Of a DNA stretch of 64,000 bases, positions 13,033 to 25,159 are shown in pieces. Source of the stretch: Mya arenaria (lineage: Eukaryota; Mollusca; Bivalvia; Myida; Myidae). The stretch lies in assembly GCF_026914265.1 (NCBI RefSeq), contig NC_069127.1, positions 24,442,637 through 24,506,636 on the forward strand. The letters run 5' to 3'. The notes beneath the pieces were generated by a model, which had not been told where the DNA came from, did no database searches, and was given only the letters and a program-made list of their open reading frames with translations. The position numbers and the translations under genes were made by a program. Position 1 is the stretch's first letter. Every line of letters starts with the position of its first letter.

Positions 13033-13196
13033 TAAGATTGACTAGCTATTCTCTGAGGCCAGTATCGAGTCTGAGTTCAGGCTCAAGTGGCAAAACTGCA
13101 CATCTTCATTTCATTGCAACTTACCCCATCTAGTTGAATATTGATGATAGGTACTATTTGATGATGTACAATTATCTACATTTAGTGTTGTAAAAA

Positions 13197-13826
13197 ACAA
13201 CAGCTGTCACAGAGACAGTGTGCTCGACTAATCCGCCACTTTCCAGTGTAAGGATTATTATTATAGGGCCATTTTTTTTATTTCATGCAAACTTGAGTTA
13301 TCTTACTTGGTTATTTAAGTAGATTGGATGGTTAAATACCATTGTATCAATGCAAAACATCAAGTAGTTGTTTAGATATTAACCTATCTGTGCTTACATG
13401 CAAAACCTTAAACAGAATTTCTAAGTCAAATAATAAAGGCCCATAATTTGCATTATATTCAAAAAAGTGTTATCTAACTTCAGAATTTACCATATTTGCA
13501 ATATTAATGCAAACTAGAGTTATCTAACTTAGTTAATTAAGTAGACTGGATGGTTGAGTACCGTTGTATAAAGTCTCAATGCAATACATCAAGTAGTCAA
13601 ATAATGAAGGCCTATTTTTTGCATTATATTCACATAAAGGGTTATCTAACTTCATTAATTAAGTAGGTTAGATAGTTGGGAATACATATCCAAAGTTACA
13701 ATGCAATAAATGATGTATTTACTGACATAATGACTTAAAGGTTCTCACATGCAAAACCTTAACCAAGGTGAGACACTGACGCTAGGGTGAGTAGTAGAGC
13801 TCTCCTTATTCTTCGAATAGTCAAGC
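13197..13826 (-). repeat. Non-coding mobile repeat, AGCTGTCACAGAGACAG family, copy 1
   Basis: Starts with ACAGCTGTCACAGAGACAG then TGCTCGACTA, and ends with GAGCTCTCCTTATTC, TTCGAATAGTC. Inside, a block with TTATCTAACTT and TTAAGTAGATTGGATGGTT recurs about three times. The same family occurs on the plus strand at 32019-32524 and 32909-33658. It is common in bivalve genomes in my recollection; its transposon class is unclear. Confidence 0.6.
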
Positions 13827-14279
13827 TAAAAATGAAATAAAGAATAACCTTTATTATAAAGGTGATTCTTTAATAATAAAAGATTTGATAGAAGTGTATT
13901 TCTGATTCTAAGACTAAACTTAGACTTGATACTGTTCAAACCATAATCATGGGGCCTGATGGATTTAACATCATAGCTACATTTATCAGACTAGGCCCCT
14001 ACACAAATTAGGACACCAGGAGTCTTTTTTATGATCTTTGGTATTGACCTTTAGCATTCATGTTGTTCACTTAGTGCTAAATGCAGCGCAGCCATTCTAT
14101 GAGCCCCTATTCTTATGATACCAGAAAGTATTCAACCTTCAAATTGGTATTGGACACTTTATTGACCCTATTAATTTCATGAAAAACTTTGAAGGCATAA
14201 AAAGGACAGATACTAGTCGGTGCCTTCCTGACGATTAGAAGGTTACCTTCATGGTGAAAACAATGAAGACATGTTTAAA

Positions 14280-15779
14280 CAAGAGCTGTCACAGTATGTG
14301 ACGAATGCCCCCGAATGTGACATTGACCTATGAACAAGGTCAGTACATGAAAAGTCGATCTTGCCTTTATGTGTCAAATACATATGGCAAGTTATTTTAA
14401 ATTGCCTCTGAACATAAAAAAATAACACCCATACTTGACAACCTACACTGTTATGTCCTTATATTCAGAATTCCCTTGTGAATAAACACTTAGTGTATCT
14501 TTCACCTTAGAGGTAGGGACACGGGTCTTGCACGCGACACGTCGTCTTGGTATGTGGAACACATGTGGCAAGTTATTTTAAAATCTGTCCATACAAGGGA
14601 AAGTTACAGCCCGGACACGACAACCTATACTCTATGTCCTTATATGCAGCACTCCATTGTGAATAAACACTATGTGTGACCTTGACCTTTGAGGCAGGGA
14701 CACGGGTCTTGCACGCGACACGTCGTCTTGGTATGTGGAACACATGTGGCAAGTTATTTTAAAATCTGTCCATACAAGAGAAAGTTACAGCCCGGACACG
14801 ACAACCTATACTCTATGTCCTTATATGCAGCACTCCATTGTAAATAAACACTAAGTGTGACCTTGACCTTTGAGGTAGGGTCACGGGTCTTGCACGCGAC
14901 ACGTCGTCTTGGTATGTGGAACACATGTGGCAAGTTATTTTAAAATCTGTCCATACAAGAGAAAGTTACAGCCCGGACACGACAACCTATACTCTATGTC
15001 CTTATATGCAGCACTCCATTGTGAATAAACACTAAGTGTGACCTTGACCTTTGAGGTAGGGACACAGGTCTTGCAAGTGACACGTCGTCTTGGTATGTGC
15101 AACACATGTGGCAAGTTATTTTAAAATCTGTCCATACAAGAGAAAGTTACAGCCTGGACACGACAACCTATACTCTATGTCCTTATATGCAGCACTCCAT
15201 TGTGAATAAACACTAAGTGTGACCTTGACCTTTGAGGTAGGGACACGGGTCTTGCACGCGACACGTCGTCTTGGTATGTGGAACACATGTGGCAAGTTAC
15301 TTTAAAATCTGTCCATACAAGGGAAAGTTACAGCCCGGACACGACAACCTATACTCTATGTCCTTATATGCACACTCCATTGTGAATAAACACTAAGTGT
15401 GACCTTGACCTTTGAGGTAGTGACACGGGTCTTGCACGCGACACGTCGTCTTGGTATGTGGTACACATGTGGCAAGTTATTTTAAAATCTGTCCATACAA
15501 GAGAAAGTTACAGCCCGGACACGACAACCTATACTCTATATGTCCTTATATGCAGCACTCTATTGTGAATAAACACTAAGTGTGACCTTGACCTTTGAGG
15601 TAGGGACACGAGTCTTGCACGCCACACGTCGTCTTGGTATGTGGAACACATGTGGCAAGTTATTTTAAAATCTGTCCATACAAGGGAAAGTTACAGAGCC
15701 AACCGGCCGGACGGACGGACGGACAGACGGACGGACGGACGGTGCGATTTTAATATGCCCACCTTCGGGGGCATAAAAA
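14280..15779. repeat. TIR-like element carrying seven 180-bp tandem units
   Basis: The left end has CAAGAGCTGTCACAGTATG then ATGCCCCCGAA; the right end has TTCGGGGGCAT, an exact 11-bp inverted match. Between them are seven units of about 180 bp, each with CGCGACACGTCGTCTTGGT (for example near 14537, 14717, 14897 and 15077), followed by a GGAC-rich microsatellite at 15704-15743. The right end can fold as ATGCCC/GGGCAT. There is no coding potential. Confidence 0.8.
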
Positions 15780-16069
15780 GGTTCTGTTTTTTTGAAAAAC
15801 TGTATTAAAAACACTAAAACTCAATCATAAAGAAGTCTTTTTCAACATTAATCTCACATTTTCAGCATACATGCCATTTAGAAGGCTTCCCAGGGGATTT
15901 TCATTTTTCAATACTTATCACATCCACATAAGCATCAATTTACCTTTTTTCTTCATCCCCGAAGTGATTCATTCATTAATATTTGTATATAAACCGAATT
16001 ATAAAATATTATCAGTATTGTACATTCCCTCCATTTCCCTAATAGTCGAATGTGTTTGATCCTGATATT

Positions 16070-16400
16070 GATCATCCATAAACTCTTCCTATGTCAACCC
16101 TAACTAAAGTTACTTAGTTTCATCCGTTTTTCTATTTTTAGTAACCTTGACCTTGACCCCAGGTACCTCTAACGCAATACCATGAAAGGTCTCCATAATC
16201 TCTTCCTACACACCAACTTAAGTCAAGATATGTCAGCCCTAACTAAAATTAATCAGTTCAACCATTTTTCTATTTTTAATAACAGTGACCTTGACCGTGA
16301 ACCTAAGGTCCCCAATGGCAATCAGATGAAAGGTCTCCATAATCTCTTTCTATATACAAAGTTTTGTCAAGTTATGTCAACCCTAACTGCGCGCACGCCC
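16070..16400. repeat. Two to three tandem copies of a 144-bp unit
   Basis: ATGAAAGGTCTCCATAATCT occurs at 16182 and 16326, with TGTCAACCCTAACTAAA and GTGACCTTGACC between. A partial copy precedes it at about 16077. The overlapping 77-codon frame is a by-product of the repeat. Confidence 0.65.
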
Positions 16401-16562
16401 AAACAACAACGTTAGTCGTTCCAATGTGAAAAGCTGTTTAAAAACTGGTTCCTCCATAGTCCATATAAACAGCTGCTTTAGAGTTTTTGACGATTTATGT
16501 ATTTGCGGAAATATGGCATGTATGATCTGTAATAAATGAACTTTGTGATGCTACTACAAGTA

Positions 16563-17390
16563 CTGGGCAGTTGCCTAATTCCGGATTTGCCTAAATATTC
16601 GGAAATCGTTTGAAAAGCGTTTCGGCGACCGTGATCAATATAGAATGATCACAGTCTACGCAACTGACCTCCATAGCAACAGAAACAACGCAAAAGTGCA
16701 GCTATTCGAGTATAACCCCAAAATAAATACCTCTAAACTTTCGCTTTCCTAAATGTCAATATTTAGTCACGTGGGGGATGACGTCACACAGCACGAGCTT
16801 TTATATTAAGGTTCGACAGGGTTATCTTTAAACACTAGACCTACTATACAATGTTTATAACTTATCGTCAATCACGAAATACAATGCCAATTACATATAA
16901 AGTAAATAAATTGATGATATCATTGTTTTGTGTTGTGCAGCATTTGATATGAAAACGAAGCAAAAATGAAGCAGATTTGTACTTTCAACATTTTGCAAAT
17001 TCGGACAAATTAGTAGTTCGGATACGCCTTAAATACACATACAAATACTTCAGAGATGTATAAAATTTATATTCTGGTTAAACATTTAATACATGATGTT
17101 CATTTAAGAAGCATTTAAATATTTGTATATTGACATGATAATGTTTACTTTGTTCTTTGAAAAAATCCGAATATTTAGGCACTGAATGCAGGTTTTTGGA
17201 CGTCGTTTATGCCCTTATTTGTACTGAATATTATATTATAATTAATTGTTTTTTTCTTTTATTCTTTTTCCATTTTGGTCGATATAGGACCAAACATTTT
17301 TCTATTAAAAGTTTATGTACTTATATTCAGTAATTATGACAATATTTTAAGAAAACTTCAAAATTGATCCGGAATTAGGCAACTGCCCAG
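16563..17390. mobile_element. Non-autonomous TIR transposon, TA target duplication
   Basis: The left end CTGGGCAGTTGCCTAATTCC and the right end GGAATTAGGCAACTGCCCAG are perfect inverted repeats, continuing to ATCCGGA on both sides (about 25 bp). The flanking dinucleotide TA is duplicated (16561-16562, 17391-17392), as for Tc1/mariner-type elements. No transposase frame is present. The element carries CACGTG and TGACGTCA at 16768-16786. Confidence 0.85.
16768..16786. promoter_or_regulatory. E-box CACGTG next to a CRE-like TGACGTCA
   Basis: Consensus CACGTG (16768-16773) and TGACGTCA (16779-16786) lie within the 16563-17390 transposon, 1.8 kb from the receptor stop. They match known bHLH and CREB/ATF sites; use in vivo is unproven. 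Confidence 0.25.
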
Positions 17391-17392
17391 TA

Positions 17393-18558
17393 ACATTATA
17401 AACATTTGTTTGTGGTGGATGCAACATTTGAGTAAATGGCAATGGGTATGGACACAACAAGTGTGCCAATACCAAAACACACCAAAAGACTCCTGGCTTT
17501 TATTTATAGGACAACATTTTCTTCAGCATGAACAATGTTTCGATCATTCAAAATACAGTGTAGTAGCTACAAATACAATAATGAGCGTTCATGGGACGGC
17601 CATCAAGGTGGATTAAGTAGTGGAGTACCTGATTTAGTAACGGCCTCTTCATTTGAACAGATATTTTCTTCTAAAGTTTTCTTTTTTACAGATGTGCCTT
17701 GTAGCCAAGGTGGCAGCGCTCTTTTCCTCCTTGATGCCATTCTCGGTAAATAAAGTTAATGGCGAAAATTAAAATAGGGGACGTAACTTTGTATTAGAAA
17801 GGCTACGTATAACTATTACAATGTTCTATAATCAGCATGTGTTTACAGCGGTAGATATTCGGTGCTGATCAACTCAAAATCATCACAAAATGTTACTTCT
17901 CATGTCATAACGAATTTATTATCACGACATTGTACATTGTTTTTGGCCCAAAAAAGGCTTGTTTTGGATAGTTAAGTGAATTGAAAAAATCGTGTTTAAA
18001 ATTAGGTATAATATATAACAACGTATATGTAACAAAACTATAGACATACTATTATAATAAAAGTCGCAGTCCAATGTGAACATGAACAAAATGTAGGTAA
18101 CAATGATAATTCAAATTAAAGCATCTTCTGTCACATTTTTAATAATTATTAACAACTCGAATTATATTAATAACATAGCCAAGTTACTAAAAGGATCGAA
18201 ATTTAATATTTTTAGGCACGGGATTGATAAATCATGTTCAAATGAACATCTGCCATTAACTGTTTGGTCTTCATAAACTCTAGTAAAATAACTCAATATC
18301 AAACAGATATAATAATAAAATTGCCAACCAAATCTGTGGACACCAACACAATATTATTCAACAGCACATACAATGTACTAGCAAACAACATTTATAGTCG
18401 TTTCCATTTACATCTTGACATCTCGAAGGGTTCCACAAATACGATAATTACAATAAATAAAAGGCTTTAACTTAACTGATTTTACCACCTCAAATACGCA
18501 TCATTTGAAAGATTCTCTTACAAATGTGACTTTGGATTGAGCATCCCAGCACAAAATC
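17393..18558. other. No gene seen; downstream of the receptor gene
   Basis: AT-rich. The small open frames at 17410-17753 and 18264-18470 show no known domain. The last few hundred bases are probably the 3' UTR of the minus-strand receptor. Confidence 0.4.
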
Positions 18559-19578
18559 CTACATGCCCGATGTGGATAATGACACCCCTTTGCCGTGTGC
18601 AGTGCCTGAAGAGTGGCTGTACTTGGAACTCCCAGAAGAAAGCGAAGAACCCTTCCTAAAGTATCCGCAGAACGCAGACCGGAACTTCTTCAGGCTCACC
18701 AAGTAGATAAGTGGCTTACCACTTCCTAGTACTAACAACGTGCAACGGAGCGTGAAGTTGATATCCTTGAGGTCATTGCGGCCGAGGAGGTTCACGTGAA
18801 GGTCGAGAATGGAAAGGATGAAGAACGGCGTCCAGATGACCATGAACAGGAGTCCCGTCATGTTGAAGGTCTGGGAGATCTGTTGGTTTAGCATCGCGAC
18901 GCTTGACGCGCGTTCTAGATTCAGTTGCGACAACATTAACATGTGGCGTCGGATGAATATCTCGCAACGTATTAGACAGTAGAGTATAACCACCATCGGT
19001 ATGGCGTAGCCGGCAATAAACTGGACAACTGTAAGTGCTATGTATCCTGCAGCCTCTATTCCAATGGGTTTACAGGCGTAGTTTACAATCACTGACGTGT
19101 TTGTTTCTGGGATGAATTTCGTGATTATTTTTTCGTCGAAAAGAAACATTCTAGGAGCACTCAATATCATCGATGCAACCCATGTTATAACTAAGAACGC
19201 GAAACCATGTTCCTTTTTGAACTGGCGACTGCTTGTACTGATGAAACGGCCCATTCTATCGACGCAAAGGAAAACCAAACTAAATATCTGATTCAAATTC
19301 GCCATCATCGTGAGCGTTTTGAAGAGCTTGCAGGCTAGGCCACCTGTGTTCCATGAGTACGCTGGGTTAAGAAGATTCAGCAAGTAGAAGTTGTTTGAAA
19401 ACAGGCAAACAAAAATATCGCAAACGCAAATGTTCACCATGACGACGAGCGATAGTGAAGCGAGGCGAAACTTTTTCACGAAAATGGCGATCGTGAAACT
19501 ATTCAGGACGACGAATGCCGTGGAAAGTATCGGTGACAGGGCGATGAACGCTATGTGTGCCGGAAGTCGGACCCCCAT
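18559..19578 (-). CDS. Rhodopsin-family (class A) G-protein-coupled receptor
   Basis: A 339-residue seven-helix receptor of the plasma membrane; its ligand cannot be told from sequence. Hydrophobic segments lie at about residues 12-34, 43-66, 84-106, 127-146, 178-204, 238-261 and 275-297. Family marks: Asn26 in helix 1, Asp54 in helix 2, Cys83 and Cys169 for the extracellular disulfide, IWTP at 248-251 in helix 6, and a helix-8-like KKFRSAF after helix 7. Departures: DRM (107-109) instead of DRY, and GSGKPLIY (285-292) instead of NPxxY. The tail is Ser/Gly-rich. The N-terminus before helix 1 is only about 10 residues. A splice acceptor (TTTGCAG) lies 7 bases before the ATG with an open frame between them, so an upstream exon may add an N-terminus. 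The general shape fits peptide-type receptors, but I cannot place the subfamily. Confidence 0.85.
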   Translation of the reverse strand: MGVRLPAHIAFIALSPILSTAFVVLNSFTIAIFVKKFRLASLSLVVMVNICVCDIFVCLFSNNFYLLNLLNPAYSWNTGGLACKLFKTLTMMANLNQIFSLVFLCVDRMGRFISTSSRQFKKEHGFAFLVITWVASMILSAPRMFLFDEKIITKFIPETNTSVIVNYACKPIGIEAAGYIALTVVQFIAGYAIPMVVILYCLIRCEIFIRRHMLMLSQLNLERASSVAMLNQQISQTFNMTGLLFMVIWTPFFILSILDLHVNLLGRNDLKDINFTLRCTLLVLGSGKPLIYLVSLKKFRSAFCGYFRKGSSLSSGSSKYSHSSGTAHGKGVSLSTSGM

Positions 19579-20407
19579 CGCGGATCTGCAAACACAACGG
19601 TAGTATTCTAAACCAATGCAAAATTTGCTATCAATTTTTTCGCATACAGTAGTTGCCTGTTCGACATAGAAACAAGTGTAAACTCTTGATAACGGGAAAT
19701 AGTATTACTACTCAATACACGAACCTATTTTAGCTCGTTAGATTCCTTAAGAAAGAGTCGAGGCATTGCCAAAGCCCTGGTTCTGGTCGGTGTGCAAATA
19801 CTATAACCTTGGCCAAGATACTGAAATGATACACACAAAAGACATCACACTCTTGTAAAGTAATGCTCATAACGCTGGCTTACTTATTGAGTGATGCCCC
19901 TTATTCGACTTAAAACAACAGTAAACCGTATAAAAAGCTTACAGTACGTGCTTAAAGCACATCTTGATTAGCGATGAAACGAACTACATTTTTTCCGACG
20001 GATTAAATTCCATCCAGATATTCGCCATCCTTCTACAAACGCCGGGGACTTCATATAACTTCCACGTGCATGATGTTATCCGTGCGCCAAAATGGCAAGT
20101 GGGAAATACAAAAGCATAGGTTAGAGTTGATTAAGTAATTTCTTCGTGAATATTAAAGTAACCAAAGGTAACGGAGCAATGCGACTCCAAAATTGTCAAT
20201 ATTTGCAAGATATTGTGACGTCACACAAAAATGGTTCTGAGGAAGGGGCGCATGTCATAAGGTTTCGCCCCTAAGTGTCGCCCCTCTTACGTCAAATCCT
20301 GGATACGCTCCTGACTAGTTACAATGTACGTCAAATATAACATATATTGCAAGAATCTGATAATAACATCTGCCATTTTACACAGTTTCAAAAAATATAT
20401 TTTATTT
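19579..20407. other. Upstream of the receptor exon, no gene seen
   Basis: Presumed intron or promoter region of the receptor. It contains a perfect palindromic GTGACGTCAC at 20215-20224 (CRE-like). The block AATTGTCAATATTT then TGACGTCACACA at 20192-20227 resembles one inside the 16563-17390 transposon. Confidence 0.35.
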
Positions 20408-20703
20408 TGCACCAGTCAATTGTAACCACGCCCCCCCCCCCAGTAAACCGGGGATAACGGGGGAAATGTGTCGTGTTTTCATCTTGCTGGTGGCTTCGCA
20501 GTGCCGAGTAAATGCGATGGTTTTGTTTTCGCGCCGAAAATAATGGGGAATGGATGGGCCGTGGCTTTGGTACATTAAAATAGGCCTTACATAGGATGTC
20601 CTCGGGCATTTGGCGGGGATTTTACATGGGATTGGCTGGACCGAAAGTCCCGCTATTTCCCGGACCTCGGGGGTGGGGGGCGTGGTAGCAATTGACTGGT
20701 GCA
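20408..20703 (+). mobile_element. Harbinger-like MITE, copy 1 of 4 (TGCACCAGTCAATTG ends)
   Basis: The TIRs TGCACCAGTCAATTGTAACC and GCAATTGACTGGTGCA enclose about 296 bp of GC-rich, non-coding DNA with long C and G runs. Related copies are at 28849-29138, 47214-47516 and 47781-48095. The flanks here are TTT/TTA; two other copies show TTA/TTA, the 3-bp duplication typical of PIF/Harbinger elements. Confidence 0.8.
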
Positions 20704-22671
20704 TTAGCTCTATTCGCATTGAACAATTTCTTTCTAGTTTGTTCATTTTTGGATATCTGTGAAAGTATGGTTTAATTTTTTTGCTATCGCTCACTGTCAA
20801 AAATAAGTCACTCGAAAAAAAATGGAATTCGTCAACAAGTTTGTTGCATTTTTGACATTTCCTTTCATTGACTGGTGTTCTGTTCTAATTATTTGTTTCA
20901 GACAGTTGGTAGGCTGTGCTTTTAGTTCTTAACTTTATGAGTCAGTGGATACAGGAATTTCTTTGGAGTTGAGTGAATATACTTTTACTGCACGAAAAAT
21001 GATTTATTCAAAAGCGAAACATGCACTCTAATAATTTATTAAATATTGAACTAAACTTATTGAACTAAAAGTATAAAAAAAATACCCAGTATAGCGACGG
21101 CATTGCCAATTTCGCGCGCGAAATATCACGCAGACGACTTCAACGCGGAAATGACGTCAGAAATTATCAAAAATGACCATTCTTTAATTTCACATTAAAC
21201 TTTTAATATCTGTCCTAAACAGGGTTATTGTTGGGCCACAAAAGAGGCCCTCTAGGAGTTTTGACTACCTAATGAGGCAGTATTGCATTTTAAGAACGGC
21301 GCGGTGACAAACGAAACTCTTGGAAGTGTTAAAGATGCTATATGGGCGGTACAAATTGATCGTCTTTTCGGTGCAATGTGGTGTAACATGAACCATCTCG
21401 CTTAGTTAATTTGCTCTGTTACAGTAGCACACCTCTTTAAGGCTTCCTTAATTCAACCAAAGACATGTGGCGCGTTCAAATCGCAACAGAAAACAAATCT
21501 CAGCCAAAGGTAGCATTCATATACTGAAATTACTTCGCATTAACTTGAAAAATACTTTTGATATTTATAAGCATTTTCTTAAGCGTTTTCTTAAGCATGT
21601 TCTTAAATTTAAAAACATCTATCAATATCATGTTCTTACACATGTTCTTAGTTTAGTTTTCCGGTCCTAAAATGATATAAAATTTATAAACGAAAAAAGG
21701 CACTTACCTACTGCAGCGAAAATGACGTTGATCGGGTGACTTGAACGTTTCGTGTTCGCGCGCCCTCTATTACTTCATCAGTGGATATTCTTTTACGCTG
21801 CGAAGCATTTAATATGAACTGTTTATGCTGTTGTATACCAATTTTCCGGACATAAATTCAAACAATTCCACCTTAAATACTTGTCAGTATTTTAATAATC
21901 GACAAGAAAAAATAAGGATAAAACAAATAACGTTCCGCGTCGCAGGAAATTGGCACTTAAAACTTTGACAAATATTTTCAGGAGTGGCATTCTACAAATG
22001 TTGACTTATCGAATAAGTTAACACTTTATTTTATTATTTTATTTTAAGATGTCGTTTCACAAGAAGTTTGTTAATATGTTGTGACAAATCGTCGACTTAT
22101 TTTTATAATGTTCTTTCTGGCATTTTTTTTCTTTTTCGTAAGTTTTCATTTTCAATGCAAACTTGTTGTAGATCAAACAAATGTTATGTTACTGGGCAAT
22201 ATGGAAATAAAAGTGTGGAAAGTTAATTTTGATAAACAAATTATGTAAAGACCGAGTCAGAAACTGACCAACTTTTTTATATAGAAGTGTATATATTATA
22301 TGGAGGATAATTGTTTGTTTTAGAATAAGATCGTTATATCTTTCACATAGTTACCACCAAAATGTATTCACTATTGATGGTCACGAGATTAAATATAATT
22401 TTATATCTTCCACTGAAACAAATAAATAATATTATCATTAAATGCCTAAAATTAGAATTAAAGGTAATTTAATTAACTTCTTTACAAAAAGGCGCCAATT
22501 TGTATGCGCACGTAACGTCAGGGAACCGAGAGCGGGCTTAAATTTCAAAACAGTTAAAAAAACAGTTAAATACGGTGAAATATCAGTTTTATTTCACTGA
22601 TAAATCTCTATAAACCGCCGGAAAGCATATAATATACACTTACGAATAAAATACATCCCTCGTAAATAAAT
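20704..22671. other. AT-rich region without a recognised gene
   Basis: Includes a possible first exon at 21708-21795 (separate entry) and a TGACGTCA at 21152-21159. The remainder shows only short frames with no known domain. Confidence 0.4.
21708..21795 (-). other. Possible non-coding 5' exon with a strong donor site
   Basis: Read on the minus strand, GCTGCAGTAG is followed by GTAAGTG (21701-21707), a near-ideal 5' splice site, in a locally GC-richer patch. It lies 2.1 kb upstream of the receptor coding exon, which itself begins after an acceptor. The two frames can be joined without a stop, but no in-frame ATG was seen in this segment, so it would be UTR. Confidence 0.3.
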
Positions 22672-22826
22672 ACATTCGAACCCCGTTGGCTCGATTTTGC
22701 CTTGCTCAATTTCTTCGTTGTCTCGAAATGGGTGTAAATGAACGTTTGTTTTTTGTTACTAGAATTCCCGCTTGGCTCGAATTTCTCCAGGCTGAGAGTT
22801 CAAGCCAATGGAGGTTCGGCTGTATG
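22672..22826. repeat. Short TIR element, TTCGAACCCCGTTGGCTCGA family, copy 1
   Basis: The left end TTCGAACCCCGTTGGCTCGA pairs with the right end TTCAAGCCAATGGAGGTTCG about 155 bp away. A relative is at 56759-56933. The 97-codon frame over it is not a gene. Confidence 0.55.
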
Positions 22827-24104
22827 AACATAAAATATGTGGAACCAGTTTATACTTGTCCCTCGTGCATGTATGCGGCTTTCCAATATCATGCATGTAA
22901 ACAGTATGTACGTCAAACTATTCGACTTCACTTTTTTTGCTTGTACATGTATATACATTGGCAATTTTTTCTGTTATAATCCGTGTTTTATATTACTTTC
23001 ACGTTGACCACTATCACTCAAGTGTATGTTATGCTGAAATAATTTTGTCCTGGGCCGAAAGTCTGTAGTAAATAAATGCATTTAATTGAATTCCTTGCAT
23101 TGAATTGAATTAAATTGAATTGCATTGAATTGAATTGAGTATTGCATTGCATAGCATTGAATTGGGTTCAAAGAGATTCCAGCCGCTTGAAAGCTTAAAT
23201 TGTACATGTTCATGAAACTTAGACTTAAATTATTTCTATTCGTCAGTTCAATACTGACAAGTTGACAACCAAGCTTATATAGATGTTTATATGCATGTAT
23301 TTTTTCACATAACGAGTTATATTTTATAATATAGAATACATCAACTATACGCTTCAAGGTAACATTTGCTCGTGACAGCTCAGGGATCCCAAGCCTGAAA
23401 TGTCGTCTTCGAACGTGTGAACAAATCAGTTGATAATCAATTATTGTGAACAGTTTGATAAAGTTCCATGCCAACACTGCCGCGCCATGCGGTAAAATCT
23501 GGTGGCGTTGGTGTTAATTATATCTGCGTCATTGTAGTACATAAGTACATAGTATTAGATATTGTATATACTGAAAAATAACCAGTCTAGGAACATAGTT
23601 TTATAGTTTATAGCAAGCCATCTTGTCCATAAGACGACTATGTAAAAAGTCACTTTTCTAGCGGCATTGAAACATGGTGATTAGCTTAACTTAGTAGTCA
23701 ACTTGAATGTCCATAAGACGAATATTAACAGTCACTTTACTAGGTATTGGTCATGGTGGCTACCTTAAATAGTTAGCTTGAATATCCATGAGATGACTAT
23801 TTTCTGGGCTTTAATTCTTGGCAACTTGCTTCAACCTTTTAACAATGGTAGAAAATGTTTAATTAAAAATTGCCTAATCCTCAGAACATGATTATCTTAA
23901 TGATTTTGGCCCAGTAGGAATTCTGAGACAAAAGATCTCAGTAAGGCATTTTCAGCAAGGTGCCAAACTAATTCCCAATCTACAATGATCAATTATGTGC
24001 ATATAGTTTTAGATACACGGCTTCATAGTATTCTATTTTACAACAACATAAATTACTATGAATTGATACATAAATAAAGATACGTTACGCTGATGAATGC
24101 AAAC
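22827..24104. other. No gene seen; contains an ATTGA-type simple repeat
   Basis: AT-rich. A short impure simple repeat of TTGAATTGAATTAAATTG type lies at about 23088-23165. Several TCCATAAGACGA-type segments repeat loosely between 23620 and 23800. The 131-codon minus frame across this region shows no domain. Confidence 0.4.
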
Positions 24105-24715
24105 ACCGTTCAGCTGCCAAACAGAAGCAAACGAAGTTTACGCTGCCGAAATAAAAGCAAACACCGTTTAGGCTGCCGAAACAAAGCAAACAGAGTTGAC
24201 GCTGGTGAATAAAAGCAAACACCGTTTAGGCTGCCGAAACAAAGCAAACACAATTGACGCTGACGAAGAAAACAAACACCGTTTACGCAGCCGAACAAAA
24301 TCTAACAATGTTTACGCTGTCGAACAAAAGGAAATGCAGTATACTGCCAAACAATAACAACCAGAGTTTACGCTTCTCATTAAAAGAAATGACAGTTTAC
24401 GCTGGTGAATAAAAACAGACAACGTTTACGCTGTCGAACCCAGTTTAACGCAGTGTACGCTGCCGATCAATAGCAAACACAGATTACGCCAGCGATCAAA
24501 AAACAAACACCGTTTACGCTGCCGAAACAAAAGAAATGACCACGCTGTCAAATAAAAAAAAGACAGTTTACGCTGCCGAACAAAAGCAAGCAAGGTTTAC
24601 GCTGCCGATCAAAAGCAAATACAGTTTACGCAGACGAACAAAAACAAAGACAGTCTACGATGCCGAACAAAAACAAACAATGTTTACACAAAAGCAAAGA
24701 CAGTTTACGCATTTA
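24105..24715. repeat. Degenerate array, 30-33 bp units (TTTACGCTGCCGAACAAAAG)
   Basis: Roughly 19 diverged units with core TTACGCTGCCGAACAAAAGC then AAACACAG. Units vary in length, and the short frames on both strands break often, so it is not coding. It looks older than the other arrays here because its units are much less alike. Confidence 0.8.
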
Positions 24716-25159
24716 TTTATTCAAAGATTTTCAGTAAAAGAACTATTTTAACTTTATCTCGCATTTTTTAAGTACTACATACTGTCATATTCATACTGTA
24801 TTGCTATATTGTAATAATTATGTTTAACTTTCTCAACTTATAACTTTATGTTACTAAATTATGTATAGTGACTGTGATACAACTACGGCAATATTTATTT
24901 TAATGCATAAAGACTAACTTTTAATATATTTGTACGATTACAGCTATATTATTACTTAAATATGCAATGCCTCCTTATGCCAAGCCACCAAAACAAAGGA
25001 CCACAACGTAAATAAGAGTTTTCGCTTTTTTGTGTCATCCTTGGTTTGGTGTACCTGTCATGGCTATTGAAAATATCATGTATGTATAATGTTATTTACT
25101 ATACATGTTGTTTATTTTAAATGTCCATGTATGTACATTCCTTACTGAAATAGATATAT
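24716..25159. other. AT-rich spacer, nothing recognised
   Basis: No open frame of note and no clear repeat; it separates the degenerate array from the possible exon at 25160. Confidence 0.4.

Noticed and set aside
20388-20800. 132- and 73-codon minus frames over 20.4-20.8 kb
   Set aside because: They lie on a GC-rich TIR element present four times in the window, without any transposase motif.
23082-23477. 131-codon minus frame
   Set aside because: Begins in a simple ATTGA repeat region and shows no domain or typical residue pattern.
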